A stretch of DNA of 8,920 nt from an uncultured Clostridia bacterium. GTDB lineage: Bacteria; Bacillota; Clostridia; Oscillospirales; Oscillospiraceae. The stretch's first letter is position 1. The number at the start of each line of letters is the position of its first letter. The DNA lies in the NCBI GenBank assembly GCA_945613045.1, contig CALZAG010000060.1, positions 1-8,920 on the forward strand. The letters are read 5' to 3'. The translations under genes were made by a program, and so were the position numbers. Shown piece by piece: positions 1 to 4,640 of the stretch. The notes beneath the pieces are model-generated. The model did no database searches and was not told the origin of the DNA. It saw only the letters and a program-made list of their open reading frames with translations.

Positions 1-47
1 AATTGCGCAGCGCCTTCATCTGCCACCGGCAGCGGCGCCGCGCAATT
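1..47. repeat. Nested palindromic element (long hairpin) at window edge
   Basis: Positions 1-14 pair with 34-47 (AATTGCGC at 1-8 against GCGCAATT at 40-47, continuing through GCGCC/GGCGC) with a single A-C mismatch at 9/39. Inside it, 20-24 (CTGCC) pairs with 28-32 (GGCAG) around a 3-base loop. The result is a two-tier hairpin or cruciform. No T-run follows on the plus strand, so it does not look like a standard terminator. It may be a REP-like intergenic repeat or the end of an upstream element cut by the window. The structure is directly visible; the repeat nature is inference. Confidence 0.55.
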
Positions 48-70
48 CTCGAATTAGATAAATAGCCATC

Positions 71-98
71 AAAAGCGTCTGATAAATCAGACGCTTTT
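71..98. terminator. Terminator-like hairpin, A-rich/T-rich flanks
   Basis: A perfect 12-bp stem (71-82 against 87-98) begins with AAAAGCGTCTGA, ends with TCAGACGCTTTT, and has a TAAA loop. The T tract is the 3' arm of the stem, so it could terminate transcription in either direction. It probably ends a gene to the left of the window, though nothing of that gene is visible. It is the first of three hairpins in a row before prmA, so it may also belong to a larger structured repeat. Confidence 0.5.
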
Positions 99-113
99 GA
101 CGAGCAAAGTGAG

Positions 114-187
114 GTTTTTTGTGAATTATCTCTCACAAAAAACGTGGCGTTTTGAAGCGCAAAAAGTCCGACGGACTTTTTGGCGCT
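114..187. repeat. Two further tandem hairpins upstream of prmA
   Basis: An 11-bp perfect stem pairs 114-124 (GTTTTTTGTGA) with 133-143 around an 8-base loop. A second stem pairs 161-169 (AAAAAGTCC) with 173-181 around a 3-base loop and is extended outwards by AGCGC 156-160 with GCGCT 183-187, with G182 bulged. With the 71-98 hairpin this makes about 115 bases of nearly continuous secondary structure ending 28 bases before the prmA start. It could be an intergenic repeat cluster or a leader with attenuator-like hairpins. I recognise no known riboswitch here, and I see no convincing promoter for prmA in it. Confidence 0.5.
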
Positions 188-215
188 GAATGGGGCAATT
201 TTAAGGAAATGTGAT

Positions 216-1130
216 ATGACTTATACGGAAGTTACGATAGAATGTGCGCCGGAGGATATCGACTCTGTCTGCGACCGGCTGACCGCCATGGGATGCGGCG
301 GCTTTGTCATTGAAAACGAGGCCGATCTCAAGGATTTTCTTGAGAACAACCGCCGCTACTGGGACTATGTTGACGAGTCTCTGCAGCAGCGCTACGCGGG
401 GCTGTCGCGGGTAAAGTGCTACCTTGAGGACAACGGGGACGGGCAAAAAATGCTTACCGCGCTCAGGGCTCAGTTTGACCTGAGCACAAAGACCGTGCGC
501 GACAGCGATTGGGAGAATAACTGGAAGAAATTCTACAAGCCGCTTGAGATAGGAGAGCGTTTTCTCGTCGTTCCCGAGTGGGAGGAAGCGTCTGCCGGGG
601 GCAGAGTAAATCTCCGACTCGACCCGGGGCTCATGTTCGGCACCGGTAGCCATGCGACCACGCGTATGTGCCTTGCCGCGCTTGAAAAATACGTGGGAGC
701 GGGCAAAAAGGTGCTCGATCTCGGCTGCGGCAGCGGCATCCTCGGCATAGGCGCGCTGGTGCTCGGGAGCGACAGCTGCGTCGGCTGTGACATCGACCCC
801 AAGGCGCCCGACATCGTCATGGAAAACGCCGCGCTCAACGGCATAGGCGGGGACAGGATGCGAGTTCTTGCCGGCGACATTATCGGTGACAAAACGCTCC
901 GCAAAAACCTCGGCGGCGCTTATGATATCGTGCTTGCAAACATCGTTTCCGACGTTATAATACCGCTTGCGCCCCATATCCGCGGCTTCATGGCGGACAA
1001 GGCCGTTTTCATCACCTCCGGCATCATAGACGGCAGGGAAGCAGAGGTCGAAAAAGCCCTGAAAAACGCGGGCTTTGAGATAGCCGCGCATTATCACGAG
1101 GAGGAATGGCACTGCTTTGAGTGCAGATAA
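216..1130 (+). CDS. prmA: Ribosomal protein L11 methyltransferase PrmA
   Basis: A cytoplasmic SAM-dependent enzyme that trimethylates lysines and the N terminus of ribosomal protein L11. The 304 residues are close to the roughly 290-310 usual for the family. An N-terminal L11-recognition domain (about 1-95) precedes a Rossmann methyltransferase domain. Diagnostic motifs are DPGLMFGTGSHATTR at 136-150, the SAM-binding DLGCGSGILGIG at 168-179, the acidic CDIDP at 191-195, and the LANI segment at 240-243. I chose ATG 216 because AAGGAA (203-208) lies 7 bases upstream; an in-frame TTG at 180 would start inside a hairpin arm and adds non-family residues. In many Firmicutes prmA precedes rsmE; here the next gene is convergent instead. 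A strong bidirectional terminator follows. Confidence 0.95.
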   Translation: MTYTEVTIECAPEDIDSVCDRLTAMGCGGFVIENEADLKDFLENNRRYWDYVDESLQQRYAGLSRVKCYLEDNGDGQKMLTALRAQFDLSTKTVRDSDWENNWKKFYKPLEIGERFLVVPEWEEASAGGRVNLRLDPGLMFGTGSHATTRMCLAALEKYVGAGKKVLDLGCGSGILGIGALVLGSDSCVGCDIDPKAPDIVMENAALNGIGGDRMRVLAGDIIGDKTLRKNLGGAYDIVLANIVSDVIIPLAPHIRGFMADKAVFITSGIIDGREAEVEKALKNAGFEIAAHYHEEEWHCFECR

Positions 1131-1139
1131 TATGAAAAG

Positions 1140-1179
1140 GCCGCAGCGCTTTGTACCGTCAGGTATAAAGCGCTGCGGC
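1140..1179. terminator. Bidirectional terminator between convergent genes
   Basis: An 18-bp stem (1140-1157 against 1162-1179, one G-U pair) has a 4-base loop GTCA. On the minus strand the stem is followed by CCTTTT; on the plus strand the T tail is weak (GCGTTTT about 7 bases on). It lies between the prmA stop and the stop of the leftward nucleotidyltransferase gene, so it plausibly serves both transcripts. Confidence 0.8.
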
Positions 1180-1208
1180 TTCAGTGCGTTTTACGACGGT
1201 CCTGCGGC

Positions 1209-2117
1209 TTATTCCCACAGGCGGTCGGGGTAGACGCCTCTTGCTTTCATATCGGCTATGGCGGCCCTCACGCTGCCGAGATCCTCGCGGTAGGTCATGC
1301 CGTACCAGGTCTCGTTGCAGTCGAGCATCCTGACGCTCGCGGAGCCCTCCATAAGCTGCTCATTGGCGACAAAGGGCAGAAAATACTCGCATTTGAGCGG
1401 GTTCTCTGTGAGACCGCGGTCAAGAAAGGCGGGGAACCTTGCATTTAGCTCCTCCAGCATCCGCGGCGAGAAGCCCCAGAAGTTCATCGACACCGTAACG
1501 TCGCCGGAGAGGGGGATAAAGCTCTCCCCGTCCTCGGTGTAGGCGGCGTCATCGCCGCGCTTTTCGATGTGGGTGCGCTCGGTGATGCCCTTGAGAAAGC
1601 CGTTTTCGACCTGGCATACGCCGCGGGCGACATAGCCGTTCTCGGTCACGGTGTTGCGCAGCTTATAGCCAACCATCGCGTACTCCGAGGCCGGCCTGTC
1701 CTCCTTGAGGAAGCCGTATATCGCCTCATATGCGCCCGCGCCGTAGAAATCGTCGGCGTTTATGACCGCGAAGGGGCCGTCGACCGCGCCGCGGCAGCAC
1801 AGCACCGCGTGACCCGTGCCCCAGGGCTTTTCGCGCCCCTCGGGAACGCGGTAGCCCTCGGGCAGCATATCAAGCTGCTGGTACACATACTGCACGTCGA
1901 AATACTTCTCCATGCGGCGACCCACGGCGTCCCTGAAGCTGTCCTCGATCTCGTGTTTTATGATGAAGGCTATCTTCTTGAAACCTGCCCTTCGGGCGTC
2001 GAACAGCGAAAAATCAATGATGGCGTGGCCGAGATCGTCAACGGAGGTTATCTGCTTGAGCCCACCGAAGCGGCTGCCCATGCCGGCAGCCATTATAACA
2101 AGCGTCGGTTCCGCCAT
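1209..2117 (-). CDS. Nucleotidyltransferase (NTP_transferase fold), substrate unknown
   Basis: A 302-residue cytoplasmic enzyme of the nucleotide-sugar pyrophosphorylase superfamily, which joins an NTP and a sugar phosphate (or similar) with release of pyrophosphate. Seen: the N-terminal signature AAGMGSRFGGLKQ at 10-22 (glycine-rich NTP loop plus Lys), PWGTGHAVL at 98-106, and the metal-binding NADDFYG at 120-126. No C-terminal left-handed beta-helix repeats are present, so it is a single-domain form. The family resembles glucose-1-phosphate thymidylyl/uridylyltransferases, but I cannot assign the substrate. It is the last gene of the DegV operon. ATG 2117 lies 3 bases after the upstream stop, with AGGAG inside the end of the previous gene, so translational coupling is likely. 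The function within the operon is not evident. Confidence 0.85.
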   Translation of the reverse strand: MAEPTLVIMAAGMGSRFGGLKQITSVDDLGHAIIDFSLFDARRAGFKKIAFIIKHEIEDSFRDAVGRRMEKYFDVQYVYQQLDMLPEGYRVPEGREKPWGTGHAVLCCRGAVDGPFAVINADDFYGAGAYEAIYGFLKEDRPASEYAMVGYKLRNTVTENGYVARGVCQVENGFLKGITERTHIEKRGDDAAYTEDGESFIPLSGDVTVSMNFWGFSPRMLEELNARFPAFLDRGLTENPLKCEYFLPFVANEQLMEGSASVRMLDCNETWYGMTYREDLGSVRAAIADMKARGVYPDRLWE

Positions 2118-2120
2118 GAC

Positions 2121-2477
2121 TCACTCCTGCGCGCCGAGGTCGAGCTCGTTTATGCCCATGCCGACGGAGATCGTGCGTATGGCCTCGAAGGTCTTGGCCT
2201 GCGCGAGCTCAAGGCCGGCGTTCATCGCCTCGTCGGAAAACTCCTTAACGTCGTCGGGGAGCTTGACGACGGTCTCGGTGGTGATGTCGAACACAAAGTG
2301 CTTTTCCTCGGGGTCGGAGATCTTTATGCTCAGATACAGAACGGCATAGCCGTTCCACTCGTCGGGGAGCTTCGCGGAGACCTTACCGGACTGGGTGAGA
2401 CTGAGCTCCGAGCTCATACCGGTGTCCAGCATGCTGTTGAGCTTCACGGTTTTAAAATCAACAAATTCCAACTTCAT
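2121..2477 (-). CDS. Small SecB-like protein (putative)
   Basis: A 118-residue acidic protein with no signal peptide or membrane segment. The pattern is several beta strands (FVDFKTVKL at about 5-13, a strand around AVLYLSIKISD, then HFVFDITTETVVKLPDD) followed by a helix ending in AFEAIRTI-like residues and a short tail GINELDLG. This strand order with a terminal helix is reminiscent of SecB-type export chaperones, which bind unfolded proteins; divergent SecB-like proteins occur in Firmicutes. The resemblance is my judgement from pattern only, and no catalytic motif is visible. I chose ATG 2477, which lies 11 bases after the DegV stop with an AGAGGTAGG ribosome site overlapping that stop; the longer open frame upstream overlaps degV and is not real. 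It sits between degV and the nucleotidyltransferase in one operon. Confidence 0.7.
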   Translation of the reverse strand: MKLEFVDFKTVKLNSMLDTGMSSELSLTQSGKVSAKLPDEWNGYAVLYLSIKISDPEEKHFVFDITTETVVKLPDDVKEFSDEAMNAGLELAQAKTFEAIRTISVGMGINELDLGAQE

Positions 2478-2488
2478 TGTCCTACCTC

Positions 2489-3361
2489 TTACATGGTTCT
2501 TTTTTTGCCGACGAAGAACGCGGCCATAAGTCCGGGGCCGCAGTTTGAGCCGATGGTCGTGCCGATATAGGTGTAAAACACATCCCGGAAGCCGAACAGC
2601 TCCTTTATCTCCTCGCCGAAGGCCTCGGCCTCCTCGGGGATATCCGAGTGGCAGATGTAAAGGGTCTGGTTCCCGGGCTCGACGCATAACTCGCGGATGA
2701 TGCTGTGTATGCGCTCAATGGTGTGCTTTTTTCCGCGCTCCTTGGCCTGCACGATGAGATGACCCTCAAGGTCGAGATTCAGGATGGGCCATATGTTCAG
2801 CGCCTTTGCGACGACCATACCCGTTTTGCTGACTCTGCCGCTGCGGTAAAGATAGGTCAGATCGCCGGTGGTGTAATAGGTGTTTATGTGGCTTTTTATC
2901 TTCTCAAGCTGCCGGACGCATTCGTCTATGCCGCAGCCGGAGTCACGCATATCGGCCGCCATAATTGCAAGCATACCGTAGCCCACGGACGCGAGGGTGG
3001 AGTCGATGACGCGTATCTGGGCATCGGGATGCTCCGCTGTTACGAGCTCCGCGGCCTGAACGGCGCTCGACCATGTTCCGGATATGCCGCTGCCCAGAGA
3101 GATGTGCAGTATGGGCTTTTTCTGCTCAAGCAGAGGCGTCCAGAACTCTGTGAAATTATATGGCGTGACCTGACTTGTCTTTGTCAGCGCGCCGTTTCTC
3201 ATTTTCTCATAGAAGATCTTCAGGTCGGCAGGGTTCATGGTATCGAAGTGATCTTCGCCGTCAAGGGTGTAGCTCATGGAGACGGGGAAGATCTCTCTGC
3301 TGCGGCAGAAATCCAGGGAAAGGTCGCAGCCGGAATCGGTGCATACGATGAATTTTGCCAA
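2489..3361 (-). CDS. DegV family (fatty-acid-binding) protein
   Basis: DegV proteins bind a single fatty acid; FakB members present it to the kinase FakA for entry into phospholipid synthesis. The 290 residues match the usual length. Motifs: CTDSGCD at 7-13, TSQVTP at 62-67, SLGSGISGT at 88-96, DST at 120-122, YLYRSGRVSK at 170-179, and IGTTIGSNCGPG at 266-277. The last motif usually reads G-x-H-x-GPG; here Asn replaces the His that contacts the ligand carboxylate in FakB proteins. I chose TTG 3361 because AAGGAAGTGA (3370-3379) matches the extended Shine-Dalgarno with one mismatch and sits 8 bases upstream, giving an MAKFIVCTDS start as in the family. The alternative GTG at 3373 lies inside that site. 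It is the first gene of a three-gene operon. No fakA is present in the window. Confidence 0.92.
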   Translation of the reverse strand: MAKFIVCTDSGCDLSLDFCRSREIFPVSMSYTLDGEDHFDTMNPADLKIFYEKMRNGALTKTSQVTPYNFTEFWTPLLEQKKPILHISLGSGISGTWSSAVQAAELVTAEHPDAQIRVIDSTLASVGYGMLAIMAADMRDSGCGIDECVRQLEKIKSHINTYYTTGDLTYLYRSGRVSKTGMVVAKALNIWPILNLDLEGHLIVQAKERGKKHTIERIHSIIRELCVEPGNQTLYICHSDIPEEAEAFGEEIKELFGFRDVFYTYIGTTIGSNCGPGLMAAFFVGKKRTM

Positions 3362-3369
3362 GGTGAAAC

Positions 3370-3379
3370 TCACTTCCTT
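3370..3379 (-). promoter_or_regulatory. Extended Shine-Dalgarno deciding the degV TTG start
   Basis: On the minus strand this reads AAGGAAGTGA, one mismatch from the perfect anti-SD complement AAGGAGGTGA. It overlaps the GTG (3371-3373) that would otherwise be a longer start, so translation is better placed at TTG 3359-3361, 8 bases downstream. Confidence 0.65.
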
Positions 3380-3397
3380 AGTAATGATATCGGCATT

Positions 3398-3426
3398 ATT
3401 TTACTCTATATCGGCGGATTTGACAA
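3398..3426 (-). promoter_or_regulatory. Sigma-70-type promoter of the degV operon
   Basis: On the minus strand: -35 TTGTCA (3421-3426), a 17-base spacer, and -10 TAAAAT (3398-3403). Both boxes are one mismatch from consensus at ideal spacing. The expected start near 3391 gives a 5' leader of about 30 bases carrying the extended ribosome site. A hairpin (3440-3447 with 3463-3470) lies just upstream of the -35. Confidence 0.75.
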
Positions 3427-3439
3427 GGTCGATTTTATT

Positions 3440-3470
3440 CGTCGGCAGAGCCATACTGCCTTTGCCGACG
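3440..3470. repeat. Hairpin upstream of the degV promoter
   Basis: An 8-bp perfect inverted repeat CGTCGGCA / TGCCGACG is separated by 15 bases. No T tract follows on either strand, so a terminator is unlikely. It could be an operator for the degV promoter or part of an intergenic repeat. Its role is unknown. Confidence 0.4.
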
Positions 3471-3504
3471 AGAAGGTTAGCGCTTCACTCCGCGAGGCAT
3501 AATA

Positions 3505-3548
3505 ACAGCTTGAGACCGGCGTCAAAAGACGCCGGTCAGGTAAGCTGT
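3505..3548 (-). terminator. Probable terminator of the Crp operon
   Basis: A perfect 10-bp GC-rich stem (3514-3523 with 3528-3537, loop AAAA) is extended by a 7-bp outer stem ACAGCTT (3505-3511) with AAGCTGT (3542-3548) across a small internal loop. It begins 8 bases after the stop of the small Cys-rich gene. The minus-strand tail reads TTATTATG rather than a clean T-run, so termination may be incomplete. Confidence 0.6.
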
Positions 3549-3555
3549 GTGTCGC

Positions 3556-3858
3556 TTATGCCTTTCCTATCACAGTCCCGGGAGATCTTTCCGCGATCAG
3601 GCTGAGGACAGCCTCGACGTCCTCCTTTTCCATGCGGATTTCCGCGAGCTCCTTACCGGCGGAAACGAGCACAAGGTAGCAGTCGGCAAAGCAGGCCGTG
3701 CCGCAGCACATCTTGCCCGTGGCCTCGCGCACGCGAAGAAACGCCCGCTCAAGCTCGCCGTAGGGCAGAGTCACGTTCTTGAGACCGGATCTGAAATGCA
3801 CGGCTTCCCCGTCTAATCTCAGTTTTCCTATCTTTACCGGATTTTCATTGTTGTTCAT
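3556..3858 (-). CDS. Small protein with CC-x3-C-x3-C cluster, possibly PH-like fold
   Basis: I do not recognise a named family. The 100 residues have no signal peptide or membrane helix. The sequence alternates short strands (KLRLDGEAVHF at 12-22, KNVTLPYGEL at 27-36, CYLVLVSAG at 60-68, ELAEIRM at 70-76), then one helix (EDVEAVLSLIAER at 79-91) and a short tail. Strands followed by a C-terminal helix are compatible with a bacterial PH-like fold. Four cysteines at 51, 52, 56 and 60 form a tight CC-x3-C-x3-C cluster that could bind metal or act in redox chemistry; this is inference. ATG 3858 is preceded by GAGGTG with 6-base spacing, overlapping the regulator's stop. It is 10 bases downstream of the Crp/Fnr gene and almost certainly cotranscribed, which suggests a role linked to the same stress signal. 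Confidence 0.8.
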   Translation of the reverse strand: MNNNENPVKIGKLRLDGEAVHFRSGLKNVTLPYGELERAFLRVREATGKMCCGTACFADCYLVLVSAGKELAEIRMEKEDVEAVLSLIAERSPGTVIGKA

Positions 3859-3868
3859 ATTCTACACC

Positions 3869-4510
3869 TCACAATACGGTTATTCTGCGTCCGCTGGATT
3901 CTATCAGCCCCTCCTCGCGCATGAGACGCAGCTCACGCATGAGGCTCGTTCTGTCAATGCAGAGGTAGTTTGCAAGCTGGGAAAGGCTCAGCTCCGTTTC
4001 AAAGCTGCGGCTGTCGGTCTTCTCCTCGAGGTATTCAAAATAGCTCATGAGCTTCTGCCGAACGGTCTTTTTGCTTATCATATTGATGCGCAGCGCCAGC
4101 ATCTGGGCCTTCTTTGCGGACAGGTGGAAAAGATTTTTGTTTATCATCGTATGGTGCTCGCAGGCGTTTGAGCAGCGCCCGTAAATGGAGCTCATTTTGA
4201 TGAACATGACGGTGCAGTCGGAATCGGCCTCCGCGACGTAGCCGAGCCCGCTGTATGGCAGGGCAAAGACCTCTCCGAAGATATCATTCGGGCCGTAGTT
4301 TTCAAGCAGGGTGTACTCCCCCTCGCTGTCAACGCAGTAGAGGTGGGCCTTGCCCGTGAGCAGTACGCAGAGGTATTTTATCTCCTGCTCGTAAACGAGA
4401 ATGGTGTCGCCCTTTTTGAATCTGCGCAGCTCGGGGGAAAAGCAGCTCATCATGGCGTCGACGCTGGCGCAGCTTATGTCCTTGAAAAGCTCGACATTCT
4501 GTAGATCCAT
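3869..4510 (-). CDS. Crp/Fnr-family transcriptional regulator
   Basis: A 213-residue dimeric DNA-binding regulator. An N-terminal cyclic-nucleotide-binding-like beta-barrel (about 5-110; GPNDIFGEVFAL at 73-84) leads into a long dimerisation helix and a winged helix at about 145-213, with the HTH around LSLSQLANYLCIDRTSLMREL (175-195). The Arg that binds cAMP phosphate in E. coli CRP is absent after FGE, so cAMP is unlikely as ligand. There is no N-terminal FNR-type Fe-S cysteine cluster, but C113 and C117 with H119-H120 at the start of the dimer helix, plus C14, C23, C48, C59 and C99, leave redox, heme or metal sensing possible. GGAGGAG precedes the ATG. The gene is divergent from the flavodiiron gene across a shared operator and is probably its regulator, with autoregulation likely. 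Confidence 0.9.
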   Translation of the reverse strand: MDLQNVELFKDISCASVDAMMSCFSPELRRFKKGDTILVYEQEIKYLCVLLTGKAHLYCVDSEGEYTLLENYGPNDIFGEVFALPYSGLGYVAEADSDCTVMFIKMSSIYGRCSNACEHHTMINKNLFHLSAKKAQMLALRINMISKKTVRQKLMSYFEYLEEKTDSRSFETELSLSQLANYLCIDRTSLMRELRLMREEGLIESSGRRITVL

Positions 4511-4544
4511 TATGTACTCCTCCGGTAAATCTCTATTTTTATTA

Positions 4545-4573
4545 ATTATATCATAGTTGTGTGGTATATGCCA
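4545..4573 (-). promoter_or_regulatory. Promoter of the Crp/Fnr regulator operon
   Basis: A consensus TATAAT lies on the minus strand at 4545-4550. At 17-base spacing the -35 would be TGGCAT (4568-4573), a poor match lying inside the palindromic operator. Binding at that operator would cover the -35 and spacer, which suits autorepression. Confidence 0.55.
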
Positions 4574-4575
4574 CA
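4560..4575. promoter_or_regulatory. Putative Crp/Fnr operator in the divergent region
   Basis: TGTGGTATATGCCACA is symmetric at 14 of 16 positions. Half-site length and the 6-base centre match the CRP architecture (TGTGA-N6-TCACA), with the innermost half-site base changed to G/C. Its centre (4567.5) is about 46 bases upstream of the predicted start of the flavodiiron transcript and overlaps the regulator's own -35 region. Assignment to the adjacent regulator is inference from location and symmetry. Confidence 0.65.
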
Positions 4576-4578
4576 GAT

Positions 4579-4607
4579 TTTTTAGAAAAAATTAGGTAAT
4601 ATATAAT
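4579..4607 (+). promoter_or_regulatory. Promoter of the flavodiiron gene
   Basis: A perfect -10 TATAAT lies at 4602-4607. The corresponding -35 at 17 bases (TTTTTA, 4579-4584) is weak, as expected for a promoter that needs an activator. The operator sits just upstream of this -35, in a near class II position. Confidence 0.6.
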
Positions 4608-4617
4608 CGTATTATCA

Positions 4618-4629
4618 TGATATATATCA
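4618..4629. promoter_or_regulatory. 12-bp palindrome between promoter and ribosome site
   Basis: TGATATATATCA is a perfect palindrome lying immediately before the AGGAGG ribosome site of the flavodiiron gene. It could be a second operator, for example for a repressor, or simply chance symmetry in an AT-rich leader. Confidence 0.35.
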
Positions 4630-4640
4630 GGAGGTTTATT

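Noticed and set aside
97..131. Possible prmA promoter with TTGACG at 97-102
   Set aside because: No acceptable -10 hexamer at 16-18 bases downstream; the best AT-rich hexamer is too far away and lies in a hairpin loop.
180..215. Longer prmA reading frame starting at TTG 180
   Set aside because: The start lies within a hairpin arm, has no ribosome site, and adds residues not expected in PrmA; ATG 216 has AAGGAA at good spacing.
1569..2570. 333-codon plus-strand open frame
   Set aside because: It runs antisense through the nucleotidyltransferase and SecB-like genes, whose family motifs and ribosome sites are clear; the frame is a by-product of GC-biased codons.
2478..2687. Long in-frame extension of the SecB-like gene
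   Set aside because: It overlaps the well-supported degV coding sequence in another frame; ATG 2477 has its own ribosome site and normal operon spacing.
4617..4640. Upstream ATG of the flavodiiron gene
   Set aside because: It would start before the AGGAGG site and close to the predicted transcription start; ATG 4641 is 6 bases from that site and gives the expected N terminus.
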